Notes under the pieces: generated by a model
The model's input: only the letters and a program-made list of their open reading frames with translations
What the model was told of the DNA's origin: nothing
Database searches by the model: none
Shown: piece after piece, positions 33,731 to 42,228 of the stretch
How the letters are laid out: every line of letters begins with the position of its first letter
How positions within the stretch are numbered: the first letter of the stretch is position 1
Translations under genes and position numbers: made by a program
Source of the DNA: Ruegeria sp. AD91A
GTDB taxonomy: Bacteria; Pseudomonadota; Alphaproteobacteria; Rhodobacterales; Rhodobacteraceae
Direction of reading: 5' to 3'
Assembly: GCF_003443535.1 (NCBI RefSeq)
Contig: NZ_CP031946.1
Coordinates: 1,550,001 to 1,614,000, forward strand
Length of the DNA stretch: 64,000 nucleotides

Positions 33731-34148
33731 TGCCGTATTGAAGAAATCGATTTTCCTGAGGGCGGAACCGGAAACCGTTTGGGCTTATCTGACGGAACCT
33801 GACCACCTGGCAGAATGGTTCCACAAACCTGAAAAAACGCTGACGGAAGGTCAGAAGCTTGAGATGTTCGGCACAACAAGCGGCGACTTGTTGATTTGGG
33901 GAGAGGTCCGTGTCGCCAAACCTCCCAGGTATTTGGAGTACACTTTCACAGTGAAACCTATGGGCGACGCCATAAGCACGGTGAAGTGGACTTTGGAACC
34001 TGTGGCAGGTGGAACACGCCTGGATCTGCTGCATGAAGGTCTGCCACAAGGTGCCGACGCATTTGGCCTGATCCTGGCCCTAGATAAAGGCTGGGATGAA
34101 CATTTCGGCAAGATGCGTGTTGCATTGCACGAAACTGTTGATGCATGA
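33723..34148 (+). CDS. SRPBCC/AHSA1 domain protein
   Basis: The 141-residue protein has the START-like ligand-binding fold (SIFLRAEPETVWAYLTEPDH, AEWF near residue 32, a late LDKGWDEHFGKMR). AHSA1-like proteins often follow ArsR-type regulators and bind hydrophobic ligands. The start lies inside the end of the regulator gene (ATG at 33723, regulator stop at 33730), so the two are coupled. Ligand and role unknown. Confidence 0.88.
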   Translation: MTDAVLKKSIFLRAEPETVWAYLTEPDHLAEWFHKPEKTLTEGQKLEMFGTTSGDLLIWGEVRVAKPPRYLEYTFTVKPMGDAISTVKWTLEPVAGGTRLDLLHEGLPQGADAFGLILALDKGWDEHFGKMRVALHETVDA

Positions 34149-34158
34149 CCCCTTGTGT

Positions 34159-34333
34159 GAACCCGTCAGACGCCCTACTTAAGCGCTTGGCGGGTTCTGC
34201 CCTACTTGTGACAGGTAGCATTCTGGTGGCCTTAAGCAATTCCAAGGGGGCTGGCTCTGTTCAGGTCCTGGCCTGATTACCTGGCGCCCACCTGTACATA
34301 CAGGTCCTCGGGAATCAAACCGCACGGTTGATT
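34159..34333. other. Gene-free stretch with three inverted repeats
   Basis: The 214 bases between the SRPBCC gene and the convergent membrane protein hold no credible gene. They contain GAACCCG/CGGGTTC (34159-34165 with 34191-34197), a likely terminator for the operon, then ACCTGTA-CA-TACAGGT (34290-34305), a perfect palindrome, and AATCAAACCG-CA-CGGTTGATT (34313-34333), a palindrome with one bulge. The last two share a CA centre and lie 7 bases apart. They could be structured RNA or protein sites. Confidence 0.45.
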
Positions 34334-34362
34334 GGTGGTCCCGCCGCACTTTACCCGATTTA

Positions 34363-34668
34363 TCAGCGCCCTGCGCGAACTTCCTGCTTGACCGCTGCAG
34401 GTTCAAAGCTGTGCACGAGCGGCGTTCCCCGACGTGGCCCCTGCGGCTTTTCGGCCATGCTCATGATCTTGTAAGCGAACTGAACACCCGCAAAAACGAT
34501 ACCGTTCATGAACCAGATCATTACCAGCGCAATCAGGCCGATTTCCGAACCGGTGATCAGATGCCGGAGGTTTGCGACGTTCAGCGCCAATAGCGCCCCG
34601 ACAAACACGGCAGAAATGACAAAACCCCATGCGACTTGCGTGATATACAGGCGGATCAGTTTGGGCAT
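34363..34668 (-). CDS. Small two-helix membrane protein, conserved but uncharacterised
   Basis: The 101-residue protein has two membrane helices (VAWGFVISAVFVGALLALNV and IGLIALVMIWFMNGIVFAG), then a basic, proline-containing tail (EKPQGPRRGTPLVHSFEP). I recall similar proteins in roseobacters near nusB, without function. GGAGG lies 4 bases before the ATG (AGGAGGTTCGCC). It lies downstream of nusB in the same direction. Confidence 0.65.
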   Translation of the reverse strand: MPKLIRLYITQVAWGFVISAVFVGALLALNVANLRHLITGSEIGLIALVMIWFMNGIVFAGVQFAYKIMSMAEKPQGPRRGTPLVHSFEPAAVKQEVRAGR

Positions 34669-34727
34669 GGCGAACCTCCTTGCGCTGTGACATTCTTTTT
34701 AGCGCATGTCAGGTTCAGGTAAACGTG

Positions 34728-35210
34728 TCAGAACGCCTCGGGCTGAGCCTCCCGCGCCATGTGATCCAGCACGGCATTGACGAATTTAGGTTCTTTACCT
34801 TCAGGGAAAAAGGCACGCGCCACATCGACAAACTCGGTGATCACCACCTTGGGCGGTGTGTCGCTTTGGGTCAGTTCCGCACCCGCCGCGCGGAACAGCG
34901 CACGCAGGGTCGGGTCGATGCGCGAAATCGGCCACTTGGCCACCAGCGCACGGTCGGTCATCTGGTCGATTGGGGCCTGATAGTTCACGGCGTCATCCAC
35001 CAGCTTGCGGAACAGCGCGCTGTCACCCTCAAGCATCTCGTCGCCCTCGTAGACCGCGCCAAACCGATGATCCAGAAACTCGTTTACGACGGCTTCAGTC
35101 GTCTGCCCGGACTGCTCCATCTGGAACAGCGCCTGCACGGCATAAAGCCGGGCGGCGGATTTCTTAAGGCGTTTCTGGTTGGCCGGTTTCGGCGCGTCTG
35201 TCTTGGTCAT
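34728..35210 (-). CDS. nusB: Transcription antitermination protein NusB
   Basis: NusB binds boxA RNA with NusE to support antitermination of rRNA operons. The 160-residue all-helical protein has AARLYAVQALFQMEQSG near residue 20, and the late PPKVVITEFVDVARAFFPEGKEPKFVNAVLD signature (shown in part). The start overlaps the ribH stop by four bases. The ribH-nusB pairing is very common in proteobacteria. Confidence 0.95.
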   Translation of the reverse strand: MTKTDAPKPANQKRLKKSAARLYAVQALFQMEQSGQTTEAVVNEFLDHRFGAVYEGDEMLEGDSALFRKLVDDAVNYQAPIDQMTDRALVAKWPISRIDPTLRALFRAAGAELTQSDTPPKVVITEFVDVARAFFPEGKEPKFVNAVLDHMAREAQPEAF

Positions 35211-35758
35211 GCTGTCGTGGGTCCGTTGTTGTCGCCCGCCACTAGGATGGACTCGGACGGCGGCTTGAAGCCGACGCCCTTTTTGGAAGAGCCCCACTTA
35301 CGGCTGAGCGCAATCAGATGCAAGGCCGCAGCGGCCGCGCCGCCCCCTTTATTCATCTTTTCGGGGTTGGCGCGCACTTCGGCCTGTTCGTCATTCTCGA
35401 CGGTCAATATACCATTGCCGATGCACAACCCCTGCAGGCCCATCAATTGAATGGCCCGGCTGGAATCGTTGCAGACGGTTTCGTAATGCGTGGTCTCACC
35501 GCGAATGACGCAGCCCAGCGCGACATAGCCGTCAAAATTACACTGTCGGTCGGCCATGGCGATGGCTGTGGGAATTTCCAGCGCGCCGGGAACTTCGACC
35601 ACTTCACAGGTCCCGCCAGTTGCTTCGATTTCAGCCGTGGCACCCGCGATCAGGTTGTCGGCAATCGAGCGGTAGAACGGGGCCGCCACGATCAATAGTT
35701 TCACCGGTTTGTCGAAACTGGGTGTCGGCAGAATCCCGTGTTTGTCTTGTTCAGCCAT
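35207..35758 (-). CDS. ribH: 6,7-dimethyl-8-ribityllumazine synthase
   Basis: RibH condenses the pyrimidine intermediate with dihydroxybutanone phosphate to give lumazine. The 183-residue protein has the family motifs VPGALEIPTAIAMA near residue 58, GCVIRGETTHYETV near 83 with the catalytic histidine, and NGILTVENDEQA near 115. The tail after residue 150 is slightly long. It starts 2 bases after the ribBX stop and overlaps nusB. Confidence 0.95.
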   Translation of the reverse strand: MAEQDKHGILPTPSFDKPVKLLIVAAPFYRSIADNLIAGATAEIEATGGTCEVVEVPGALEIPTAIAMADRQCNFDGYVALGCVIRGETTHYETVCNDSSRAIQLMGLQGLCIGNGILTVENDEQAEVRANPEKMNKGGGAAAAALHLIALSRKWGSSKKGVGFKPPSESILVAGDNNGPTTA

Positions 35759-35760
35759 GT

Positions 35761-36882
35761 TCAGTCTTCCTTCAGAATCGAGCGGGTGCCGACGATGGAC
35801 AAGCCAAACGCGTCGAGCCCCAGATACACCGTTTCAGGAGAGTCGGTCAGAAGCACCAGTTCCTGAATACCCATCTTGGACAGGATCTGCGCCCCGAGAC
35901 CGGTTTGCTTTATGGTGCGCGGGCCTTCATCCTCGACCGCATACAGTGAGTTGCGCGGCTGACGGAACAGGCAGACCACACCACGTCCCTCCTCGGCGAT
36001 TTTTTCCATCGCGCGCGGCAACTCGCGGGAAGACTTCGGACCAAGACCCAGGATATCAGGTGCTTCGTGCAGGGCGTGTGTACGCGTCAGAACAGGCTCT
36101 GGTGTGGTGATGTCACCCTTGATCATGACAACATGTTCAATGCCGTGGGTCTGATCGGTGAAAATCCGCATTTCCCACTCACCACCGTATTCCGAGGTGA
36201 CTGTTTCACGCGAGGTCTCGACAACCAGATTGTCGTTGCGCGACCGGTAGCTGATCAGATCGCTGATCGTGCCGATTTTCATATTGTGCTCTTTGGCGAT
36301 CTCGACCAGATCCGGCAGGCGCGCCATGGTTCCGTCTGCATTCATGATCTCGCAGATCACTCCTGACGGGTTAAGCCCGGCAAGGCGCGAGATATCCACG
36401 GCGGCCTCAGTATGGCCAGCGCGCACTAGCACCCCGCCCCGCTTTGCCCGCAACGGGAAGACATGCCCCGGGGTGGCGATATGCGCCATCGTGTTCTGTT
36501 CGTTGATTGCGGTCGCAACGGTCAGCGCCCGGTCGGCGGCTGAAATCCCGGTGCTGACACCTTCGCGCGCCTCAATCGATACCGTAAAGGCGGTCTCGTG
36601 CCGGGACGAGTTGTTCACGGCCATCATCGGCAGTCCCAACGCATCTATCCGTTCCGCCGTCATCGGCAAACAGATCAGACCGCGCCCGTGGGTAGCCATG
36701 AAGTTGATCGCCTCGGCATCTGCAAACTCGGCGGGGATCACCAGATCGCCCTCGTTCTCACGATCTTCATGATCGACCAGAATGTACATCCGGCCTGCAC
36801 GCGCCTCTTCGATGATATCCTCGATCGGGCTGATCGCGTCGCGCAACTGGGCCTCGACCGGTCCGGGGGTTTCAAAGCTCAT
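35761..36882 (-). CDS. ribB: RibBX: 3,4-dihydroxy-2-butanone-4-phosphate synthase with degenerate RibA-like domain
   Basis: The first 205 residues are a normal DHBP synthase: DHEDRENEGDLVIPAEF with acidic metal ligands, MATHGRGLICL, and GHVFPLRAKRGGVLVR. The C-terminal half has the GTP cyclohydrolase II fold but lacks the zinc-binding C-x10-C-x-C cluster; the equivalent stretch reads RTHALHEAPDILGLGPKS with no cysteine. This is the RibBX architecture described in Proteobacteria, so GTP cyclohydrolase activity should come from a ribA elsewhere. The ATG at 36882 gives 373 residues. It sits between ribE and ribH. Confidence 0.93.
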   Translation of the reverse strand: MSFETPGPVEAQLRDAISPIEDIIEEARAGRMYILVDHEDRENEGDLVIPAEFADAEAINFMATHGRGLICLPMTAERIDALGLPMMAVNNSSRHETAFTVSIEAREGVSTGISAADRALTVATAINEQNTMAHIATPGHVFPLRAKRGGVLVRAGHTEAAVDISRLAGLNPSGVICEIMNADGTMARLPDLVEIAKEHNMKIGTISDLISYRSRNDNLVVETSRETVTSEYGGEWEMRIFTDQTHGIEHVVMIKGDITTPEPVLTRTHALHEAPDILGLGPKSSRELPRAMEKIAEEGRGVVCLFRQPRNSLYAVEDEGPRTIKQTGLGAQILSKMGIQELVLLTDSPETVYLGLDAFGLSIVGTRSILKED

Positions 36883-36981
36883 GGGGCAGCCTTTCACATG
36901 GCAGGTTTGCTCGGCGGAATAGACCACTGAGGGCGCAAAGACCAGTCCACAAACGGCGCAGGTGCTTTCCGACGCGACGTA

Positions 36982-37569
36982 TCAGGACATCTCGGCCAGA
37001 CGCGCGACGTACCGGGCCAGCGTATCGATCTCAAGATTGACGTGATCGCCCACGCCGACATCGCCCCAGGTTGTGACTTCTTTGGTGTGAGGGATGAAAT
37101 TGATGCCAAACTCGCAATCACTCACGTCATTGACCGTCAGCGATGTCCCGTTCAGCGCAACCGACCCTTTGGGCGCTATGAACCGGGCCAGTTCCTTCGG
37201 TGCGCGCAAGGTGACACGTGTGCTGTCGCCTTCATCCTCGACCGCGACCACTTTGGCCACGCCATCCACATGGCCCGAAACAATGTGACCGCCCAGTTCA
37301 TCACCCACTTTCAGCGCTCGCTCCAGATTGACACGCTTGCCGACGGCCCATGTATCAAGGTTGGTCTTCGAAACCGTCTCGGCGCTGATCTGAACATCAT
37401 ACCAATCGTCGCCCAGCGCGATCACTGTCAGGCACACGCCATCACTGGCGATCGAGGCACCGATATCGATACTGGCCGTGTCATAGGCTGTCCTGATCCG
37501 GGCGCGCAGATCTCCTTGCTGTTCCAGCTCGGTGACAGTTCCGATGTCGGTGACGATCCCTGTGAACAT
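36982..37569 (-). CDS. ribE: Riboflavin synthase alpha chain
   Basis: This enzyme dismutates two lumazine molecules into riboflavin and the pyrimidine intermediate. The 195-residue protein begins with MFTGIVTDIGTV and has two lumazine-binding repeats (SIASDGVCLTV and VALNGTSLTVND, each followed by conserved NLE/NLEID-type segments). Length is slightly under the enterobacterial form. It lies upstream of ribBX on the same strand with 99 bases between; no FMN riboswitch is visible before it. Confidence 0.95.
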   Translation of the reverse strand: MFTGIVTDIGTVTELEQQGDLRARIRTAYDTASIDIGASIASDGVCLTVIALGDDWYDVQISAETVSKTNLDTWAVGKRVNLERALKVGDELGGHIVSGHVDGVAKVVAVEDEGDSTRVTLRAPKELARFIAPKGSVALNGTSLTVNDVSDCEFGINFIPHTKEVTTWGDVGVGDHVNLEIDTLARYVARLAEMS

Positions 37570-37709
37570 TCCGTTAACCCTCAGTTCCTACCCTGTGTCT
37601 GACTTTCACCGTCGAGGTAAGCCCAATGGGCGTCCCGGGCAAGCCCCACCTTGCCGTACAAGGCCCAAACAGGCATAGTTTCAGCAACAAAACCAAAAGA
37701 GCAGTCCAG

Positions 37710-39008
37710 ATGCCGCAAACGCCTTCAGGCTCAGATGATCGGGTCTTCCTGTTCCTTCAGGGGCCTCATGGGCCGTTTTTCTCGGCGCTCGGGCAGATGT
37801 TACGCGCCACGGGGGCGCAAGTCTGGCGGGTTGGGTTCAATGCGGGCGATCAGGCCTTCTGGTTTGACAAGGCATGTTTCATCGCATTTCAGAACCAGCC
37901 CGGCGATTGGCCCAAAACACTGAACCGATTGATTGTCGACAAGGCGGTCACGGATATCGTTCTTTATGGCGACACAAGACCTGTGCATGCCCGGGCGGTT
38001 GAGATCGCCAAGTCGCACGGGCTTACCATTCACGTTTTCGAAGAAGGTTATCTGCGGCCTTGGTGGGTCACGTACGAGCGGGATGGATCAAACGGGCACT
38101 CGCGTCTCATGTCATTGGATGTGGACCAGATGCGGCAGGCTCTGGCCCAGTCGGACAGCAAGGCACCTCCGCCTCCGTCACATTGGGGGGATATGCGGCA
38201 ACATATTTTCTACGGCGCCCTCTATCATTGGTTCGTGATGTTTCTGAACAGGAGATACCGCAATTTCAGGCGCCATCGTGATCTGTCGGTTTCGCAGGAG
38301 TTCAGATTGTATTTCAAACGTCTGATGTTGATGCCTGTGCATCGCCTGCAACGCAGCGTTGCGACGGCGCGTGTCAGATGGGGGGGCTTCCCATATCACC
38401 TCGTGCTGCTGCAACTCGGGCATGACAGTTCGGTTCAGGCCCATTCCCGTTTCTCCTGTATGTCCGATTTTCTGGAGCTGGTCATTGCCGGATTCGCGCA
38501 AGGCGCACCGACGCACCACAGACTGGTCGTGAAAGAGCACCCTCTGGAAAACCACCGTGAACCATTGCACCTGCGTGCCATGGAGATAGCCAGGAAACAC
38601 GGAGTACAGAACCGTGTTCACTATGTCCCCGGCGGCAAACTGGCAAGTTTACTGGATGAGGCAAATTCGGCCGTCACCGTGAACTCCACTGCGGGGCAGC
38701 AGGTCTTGTGGCGGGGTATTCCGCTGCGGATTTTCGGGCGTTCGGTTTATGACAAGACCGACTTCGTATCGCAGCAGTCGATCGCCGCGTTTTTTGCTGA
38801 CCCTGACGCGCCTGATGTCGAAGCATATCGCAGCTATCGGCAATTCCTGCTGGAAACCAGCCAGGTTCCGGGCGGCTTTTATTCCCGGCGCGGACGTCGG
38901 CAATTGTTGCGCCGCGCCGTGGACATGATGCTAAGCAGCAGCGACCCCTATCAGGCCATTCTGAACAAGAACGAGGCGCAGACGCCACAGTTGAAAATCG
39001 TCGAGTAG
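37710..39008 (+). CDS. kpsS: Capsule polysaccharide export/modification protein KpsS
   Basis: The protein (432 residues) belongs to the capsule synthesis family PF05159. KpsS adds the first Kdo residue to a phosphatidylglycerol lipid, beginning the poly-Kdo linker of group 2 capsules. Motifs include RVFLFLQGPHGPFFSALGQM at the start, HVFEEGYLRPWW near residue 110, LVVKEHPLENH, and VTVNSTAGQQVLWRGIPLR. The ATG at 37710 was chosen by homologue-like start; an upstream in-frame ATG at 37626 is possible and neither has a clear ribosome site. It faces opposite to the flanking riboflavin genes. Confidence 0.88.
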   Translation: MPQTPSGSDDRVFLFLQGPHGPFFSALGQMLRATGAQVWRVGFNAGDQAFWFDKACFIAFQNQPGDWPKTLNRLIVDKAVTDIVLYGDTRPVHARAVEIAKSHGLTIHVFEEGYLRPWWVTYERDGSNGHSRLMSLDVDQMRQALAQSDSKAPPPPSHWGDMRQHIFYGALYHWFVMFLNRRYRNFRRHRDLSVSQEFRLYFKRLMLMPVHRLQRSVATARVRWGGFPYHLVLLQLGHDSSVQAHSRFSCMSDFLELVIAGFAQGAPTHHRLVVKEHPLENHREPLHLRAMEIARKHGVQNRVHYVPGGKLASLLDEANSAVTVNSTAGQQVLWRGIPLRIFGRSVYDKTDFVSQQSIAAFFADPDAPDVEAYRSYRQFLLETSQVPGGFYSRRGRRQLLRRAVDMMLSSSDPYQAILNKNEAQTPQLKIVE

Positions 39009-39088
39009 ACCGGATGCTCTGTGACTGGAAGTTGAGCGATTTACCGGGTAATCTTCCGGCAACAACAAAAGACTGAGGATATCCGGCA

Positions 39089-40222
39089 GTGCAATTCTCT
39101 CCTAAGCGATGGATGCGGGGGGTTTCCCTTGTGGCCACAATCGGCTTGCTGGCGGCCTGCCAACTTCCGAAATCCGGGCCAAACAAGACCGAAATTCTGG
39201 CTGGCGCAGTTCAGAATGGCGGCAACGCGTTTGTCGTCGAAGTCGATGATCGCGTGACACGCCTCACATCCGCCGTGCCTCAGTTTGGCTTTTCTTCCTC
39301 GTTCAGCAGCGCCCAGGCCTTGACCGCCGACACTGTACGGCCCGGAGACGTGCTGGGCCTGACCATATGGGAAAACGTGGACGACGGTTTGCTGTCCGGC
39401 GAAACCGGTACGGCAACCGCCCTGGATGAAGTTCAGGTCGACAGCGACGGTTTTATTTTTGTCCCTTATGCAGGTCGGATTCGGGCCGCAGGGAACACGC
39501 CGGAACAGCTTCGCGTTTTGATCACGAACAAGCTGCGTGAACAGACACCCGACCCACAGATCGAAGTGCGGCGTGTTGCTGGTGACGGATCCACCGTCTC
39601 GCTGACGGGAACTGTCGCATCTCCCGGCATCTATCCGATCGAACGCCCAACCCGTTCGCTGCTTGGCATGCTGTCTCAGGCGGGCGGGGTTTCTGTAGCG
39701 TCAGATATCGCGCTGGTGACTCTGATCCGAGGGGGTCAAAAGGGCACCGTCTGGTACGAAGACCTGTTCCGCAATCCAAAACTGGACGTCGCATTGCGTG
39801 GCGGAGACCGCATTTTGGTGGAAGAAGATAGCAGATCATACATCGCTCTAGGTGCCACAGGTGGCCAATCGCGCGTCGCCTTTGAAAGCCAGGATCTTTC
39901 TGCGCTGGAAGCATTGGCCCAGGTCGGTGGTTTACTGACGCTGTCCTCTGATCCAACCGGTATTTTCATTCTGCGAAAAGAACGCCAGGACGTCGCACGC
40001 AGTATCACCGGACGCGCCGATTTTAAGGGCGACCAGCGTATGATCTACCTGCTGAACCTGACGGCCCCCAACGGCCTGTTCATTGCGCGGGATTTCGTGA
40101 TCCGCGACGATGATACGATTTATGTGACCGAAGCACCCTATGCACAGTGGAGCAAATCCATCTCGCTTATCGCTGGTGGCCTGACCCCCATCGCAAACGT
40201 TGCCACGCTGACCGGCAACTGA
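39089..40222 (+). CDS. Polysaccharide export lipoprotein (Wza/KpsD family)
   Basis: The 377-residue protein has a lipoprotein signal with lipobox LLAAC near residues 22-26, a poly-export domain (DTVRPGDVLGLTIWEN) and repeated SLBB domains (VSLTGTVASPGIYPIERP; a second from ALGATGGQSRVAF). Such outer membrane proteins carry capsule across the periplasm. The start is GTG. It lies between kpsS and kpsC. An inner membrane ABC transporter (kpsMT) and the periplasmic KpsE are not in the window. Confidence 0.92.
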   Translation: MQFSPKRWMRGVSLVATIGLLAACQLPKSGPNKTEILAGAVQNGGNAFVVEVDDRVTRLTSAVPQFGFSSSFSSAQALTADTVRPGDVLGLTIWENVDDGLLSGETGTATALDEVQVDSDGFIFVPYAGRIRAAGNTPEQLRVLITNKLREQTPDPQIEVRRVAGDGSTVSLTGTVASPGIYPIERPTRSLLGMLSQAGGVSVASDIALVTLIRGGQKGTVWYEDLFRNPKLDVALRGGDRILVEEDSRSYIALGATGGQSRVAFESQDLSALEALAQVGGLLTLSSDPTGIFILRKERQDVARSITGRADFKGDQRMIYLLNLTAPNGLFIARDFVIRDDDTIYVTEAPYAQWSKSISLIAGGLTPIANVATLTGN

Positions 40223-40225
40223 TGC

Positions 40226-42226
40226 ATGGTACCCGATCCGGACAGCGCAGCCGGGGCCAAGCGCACCCAGCTGTTTGTCTATAACGGTGGCTTCCTGACG
40301 CAGAAACGTCTCAGGCGTATTCTGACGCTTTCGGGCTATGACATTCGCCTGGGTTTTCCCAAGGATGGCGGCTGCGTAGGACTCTGGGGTAACAGCCCTA
40401 CTGCGTATCGGGGTCTACGGGTCGCCGAAAAATACAATGCCCCGGTTCTGCTCGTCGAAGACGCCTTGCTCAGGTCCCTGCATCCGGGCCGTGCCGGTGA
40501 ACCCCCGTTGGGCCTGTTGCTGGACCGTTCAGGCCCGCATTTTGATGCGGCCGAACCTTCGGACCTTGAGAAGTTGCTGAACGCTGATCCGCTGGACGAC
40601 ACCGCGCTGCTGAACCGCGCGCGTGCCGCGATCGAGCGGGTCAGGGAGCTGCACCTCAGCAAGTATTCAGCGTTTGACCCGGATATTGTCGCACCCGACC
40701 CCGGATATGTACTGGTCATCGATCAGACGGTTGGCGATGCTGCTGTCACGGCAAGTGTTGCCGATCGTGCCCGTTTTCTTGAAATGCTGGTGGTCGCACA
40801 GGAGGAGAATCCCGGCGCGCGCATTTTGATCAAGACACATCCAGAAACGCTGGCGGGTCATCGTCAGGGGCACTTTACCGATCAGGACCTGTCAGACCGG
40901 GTCACTCGGTTTGACAAGCCGATCAGCCCGTGGCCCCTGCTTGAGGGCGCAATCGCGGTCTATACCGTATCCTCGCAACTGGGCTTCGAAGCGATCCTGG
41001 CCGGTCACAAACCGCGCATTTTCGGCCAACCTTTCTACGCCAGTTGGGGCCTGACGCAGGATGAATTCCCAGTCCAACGCCGTCAGCGCAATCTGACCCG
41101 CGCGCAACTGTTCGCGGCCGCGATGCTGCTTTACCCGACTTGGTACGACCCTTACCGAGATCAGCTGTGCGAACTGGAAACGGTTCTGGACACGTTGGAG
41201 GCACAGACCCGCGCGTGGCGGCAGGACAGGCACGGTTGGACCGCCGCTGGCATGCGCTTGTGGAAACGAAGACACTTGCAGCAGATTTTCGGGCGACATG
41301 GCAAGTTGCGCTTTACGTCCACACAGCCTGTCGCCTCGGATCGCCCCCATATGGTCTGGGCCAGTCAGGCGCGCGAAAGCGAAGGGGCAGTTCGCGTGGA
41401 AGACGGATTCTTGCGTTCACGCGGATTGGGGGCCGCACTTGTTCCGCCTCTATCCTTGGTAACGGACGAAATCGGCATCTACTACGACCCCACAAAACCC
41501 AGCCAGTTGGAAAACCTGATCGGCGAGCGCGCAACATTGCGTCCGGATCAGGAATTACGCGCTGAAAGACTTGTTGAGAGATTGCTGGCCGATGGTTTGA
41601 GCAAGTATAACTCGGGCCAGCCAGCGCCTTCCCTGCCCGACGGGCATCGTATTCTTGTGCCCGGACAAGTTGAAGATGATGCCTCGATCCTGTTGGGCAC
41701 CAACTCAGTGCGTAGCAATCTGGCACTGCTGCAAACCGCGCGCAAGGCCAACCCCAACGCGATCCTGATCTACAAACCGCACCCAGATGTCGAAGCCGGG
41801 TTGAGGGATGGCCAGATAGACGCAGAGTCTCTTGCGGACCTTGTCGTGACCCGGACTGACCCCGCCTCGCTGCTGACGCAGGTGGACGAGGTGTGGACGA
41901 TGACATCGCTGTTGGGGTTCGAGGCATTGTTGCGCGGGGTGAAGGTCACGACCCTGGGCGCGCCCTTCTATGCGGGATGGGGCCTGACCACCGATCTGGA
42001 TACCGTTCCCGTCAGGCGAGGTGCACGGCCGTCGCTGATGGGCTTGGTACACGCCACCTTGATTGACTATCCGCGCTATTTCGATCCGATCACCAGACAA
42101 CCCTGCCCTGTCGAAGTGGCTGTTGAACGCTTGGCGCTGGGGTATTCGGCACCGTCTGGTCCGTTCAATCGTTTCCTGGCAAAGCTGCAGGGCGCGTTCG
42201 CGACGCACGCTCATCTTTGGCGTTGA
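40226..42226 (+). CDS. kpsC: Capsule polysaccharide protein KpsC (dual Kdo transferase)
   Basis: The 666-residue protein contains two related glycosyltransferase halves: one with SSQLGFEAILAGHKPRIFGQ and FYASWGLTQDE near 255-275, the other with TSLLGFEALLRGVKVTTLGA and FYAGWGLT near 560-585. This duplication is typical of KpsC, which alternates beta-linked Kdo addition to build the capsule lipid linker. It starts 3 bases after the lipoprotein gene, and its stop lies 2 bases from the stop of the convergent ribD. The three capsule genes form one plus-strand unit. Confidence 0.93.
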   Translation: MVPDPDSAAGAKRTQLFVYNGGFLTQKRLRRILTLSGYDIRLGFPKDGGCVGLWGNSPTAYRGLRVAEKYNAPVLLVEDALLRSLHPGRAGEPPLGLLLDRSGPHFDAAEPSDLEKLLNADPLDDTALLNRARAAIERVRELHLSKYSAFDPDIVAPDPGYVLVIDQTVGDAAVTASVADRARFLEMLVVAQEENPGARILIKTHPETLAGHRQGHFTDQDLSDRVTRFDKPISPWPLLEGAIAVYTVSSQLGFEAILAGHKPRIFGQPFYASWGLTQDEFPVQRRQRNLTRAQLFAAAMLLYPTWYDPYRDQLCELETVLDTLEAQTRAWRQDRHGWTAAGMRLWKRRHLQQIFGRHGKLRFTSTQPVASDRPHMVWASQARESEGAVRVEDGFLRSRGLGAALVPPLSLVTDEIGIYYDPTKPSQLENLIGERATLRPDQELRAERLVERLLADGLSKYNSGQPAPSLPDGHRILVPGQVEDDASILLGTNSVRSNLALLQTARKANPNAILIYKPHPDVEAGLRDGQIDAESLADLVVTRTDPASLLTQVDEVWTMTSLLGFEALLRGVKVTTLGAPFYAGWGLTTDLDTVPVRRGARPSLMGLVHATLIDYPRYFDPITRQPCPVEVAVERLALGYSAPSGPFNRFLAKLQGAFATHAHLWR

Positions 42227-42228
42227 CG

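Noticed and set aside
37570..37709. Possible FMN riboswitch near the riboflavin genes
   Set aside because: I looked before ribE, ribBX and nrdR for the conserved FMN element blocks and none was present; the gaps are also too short.
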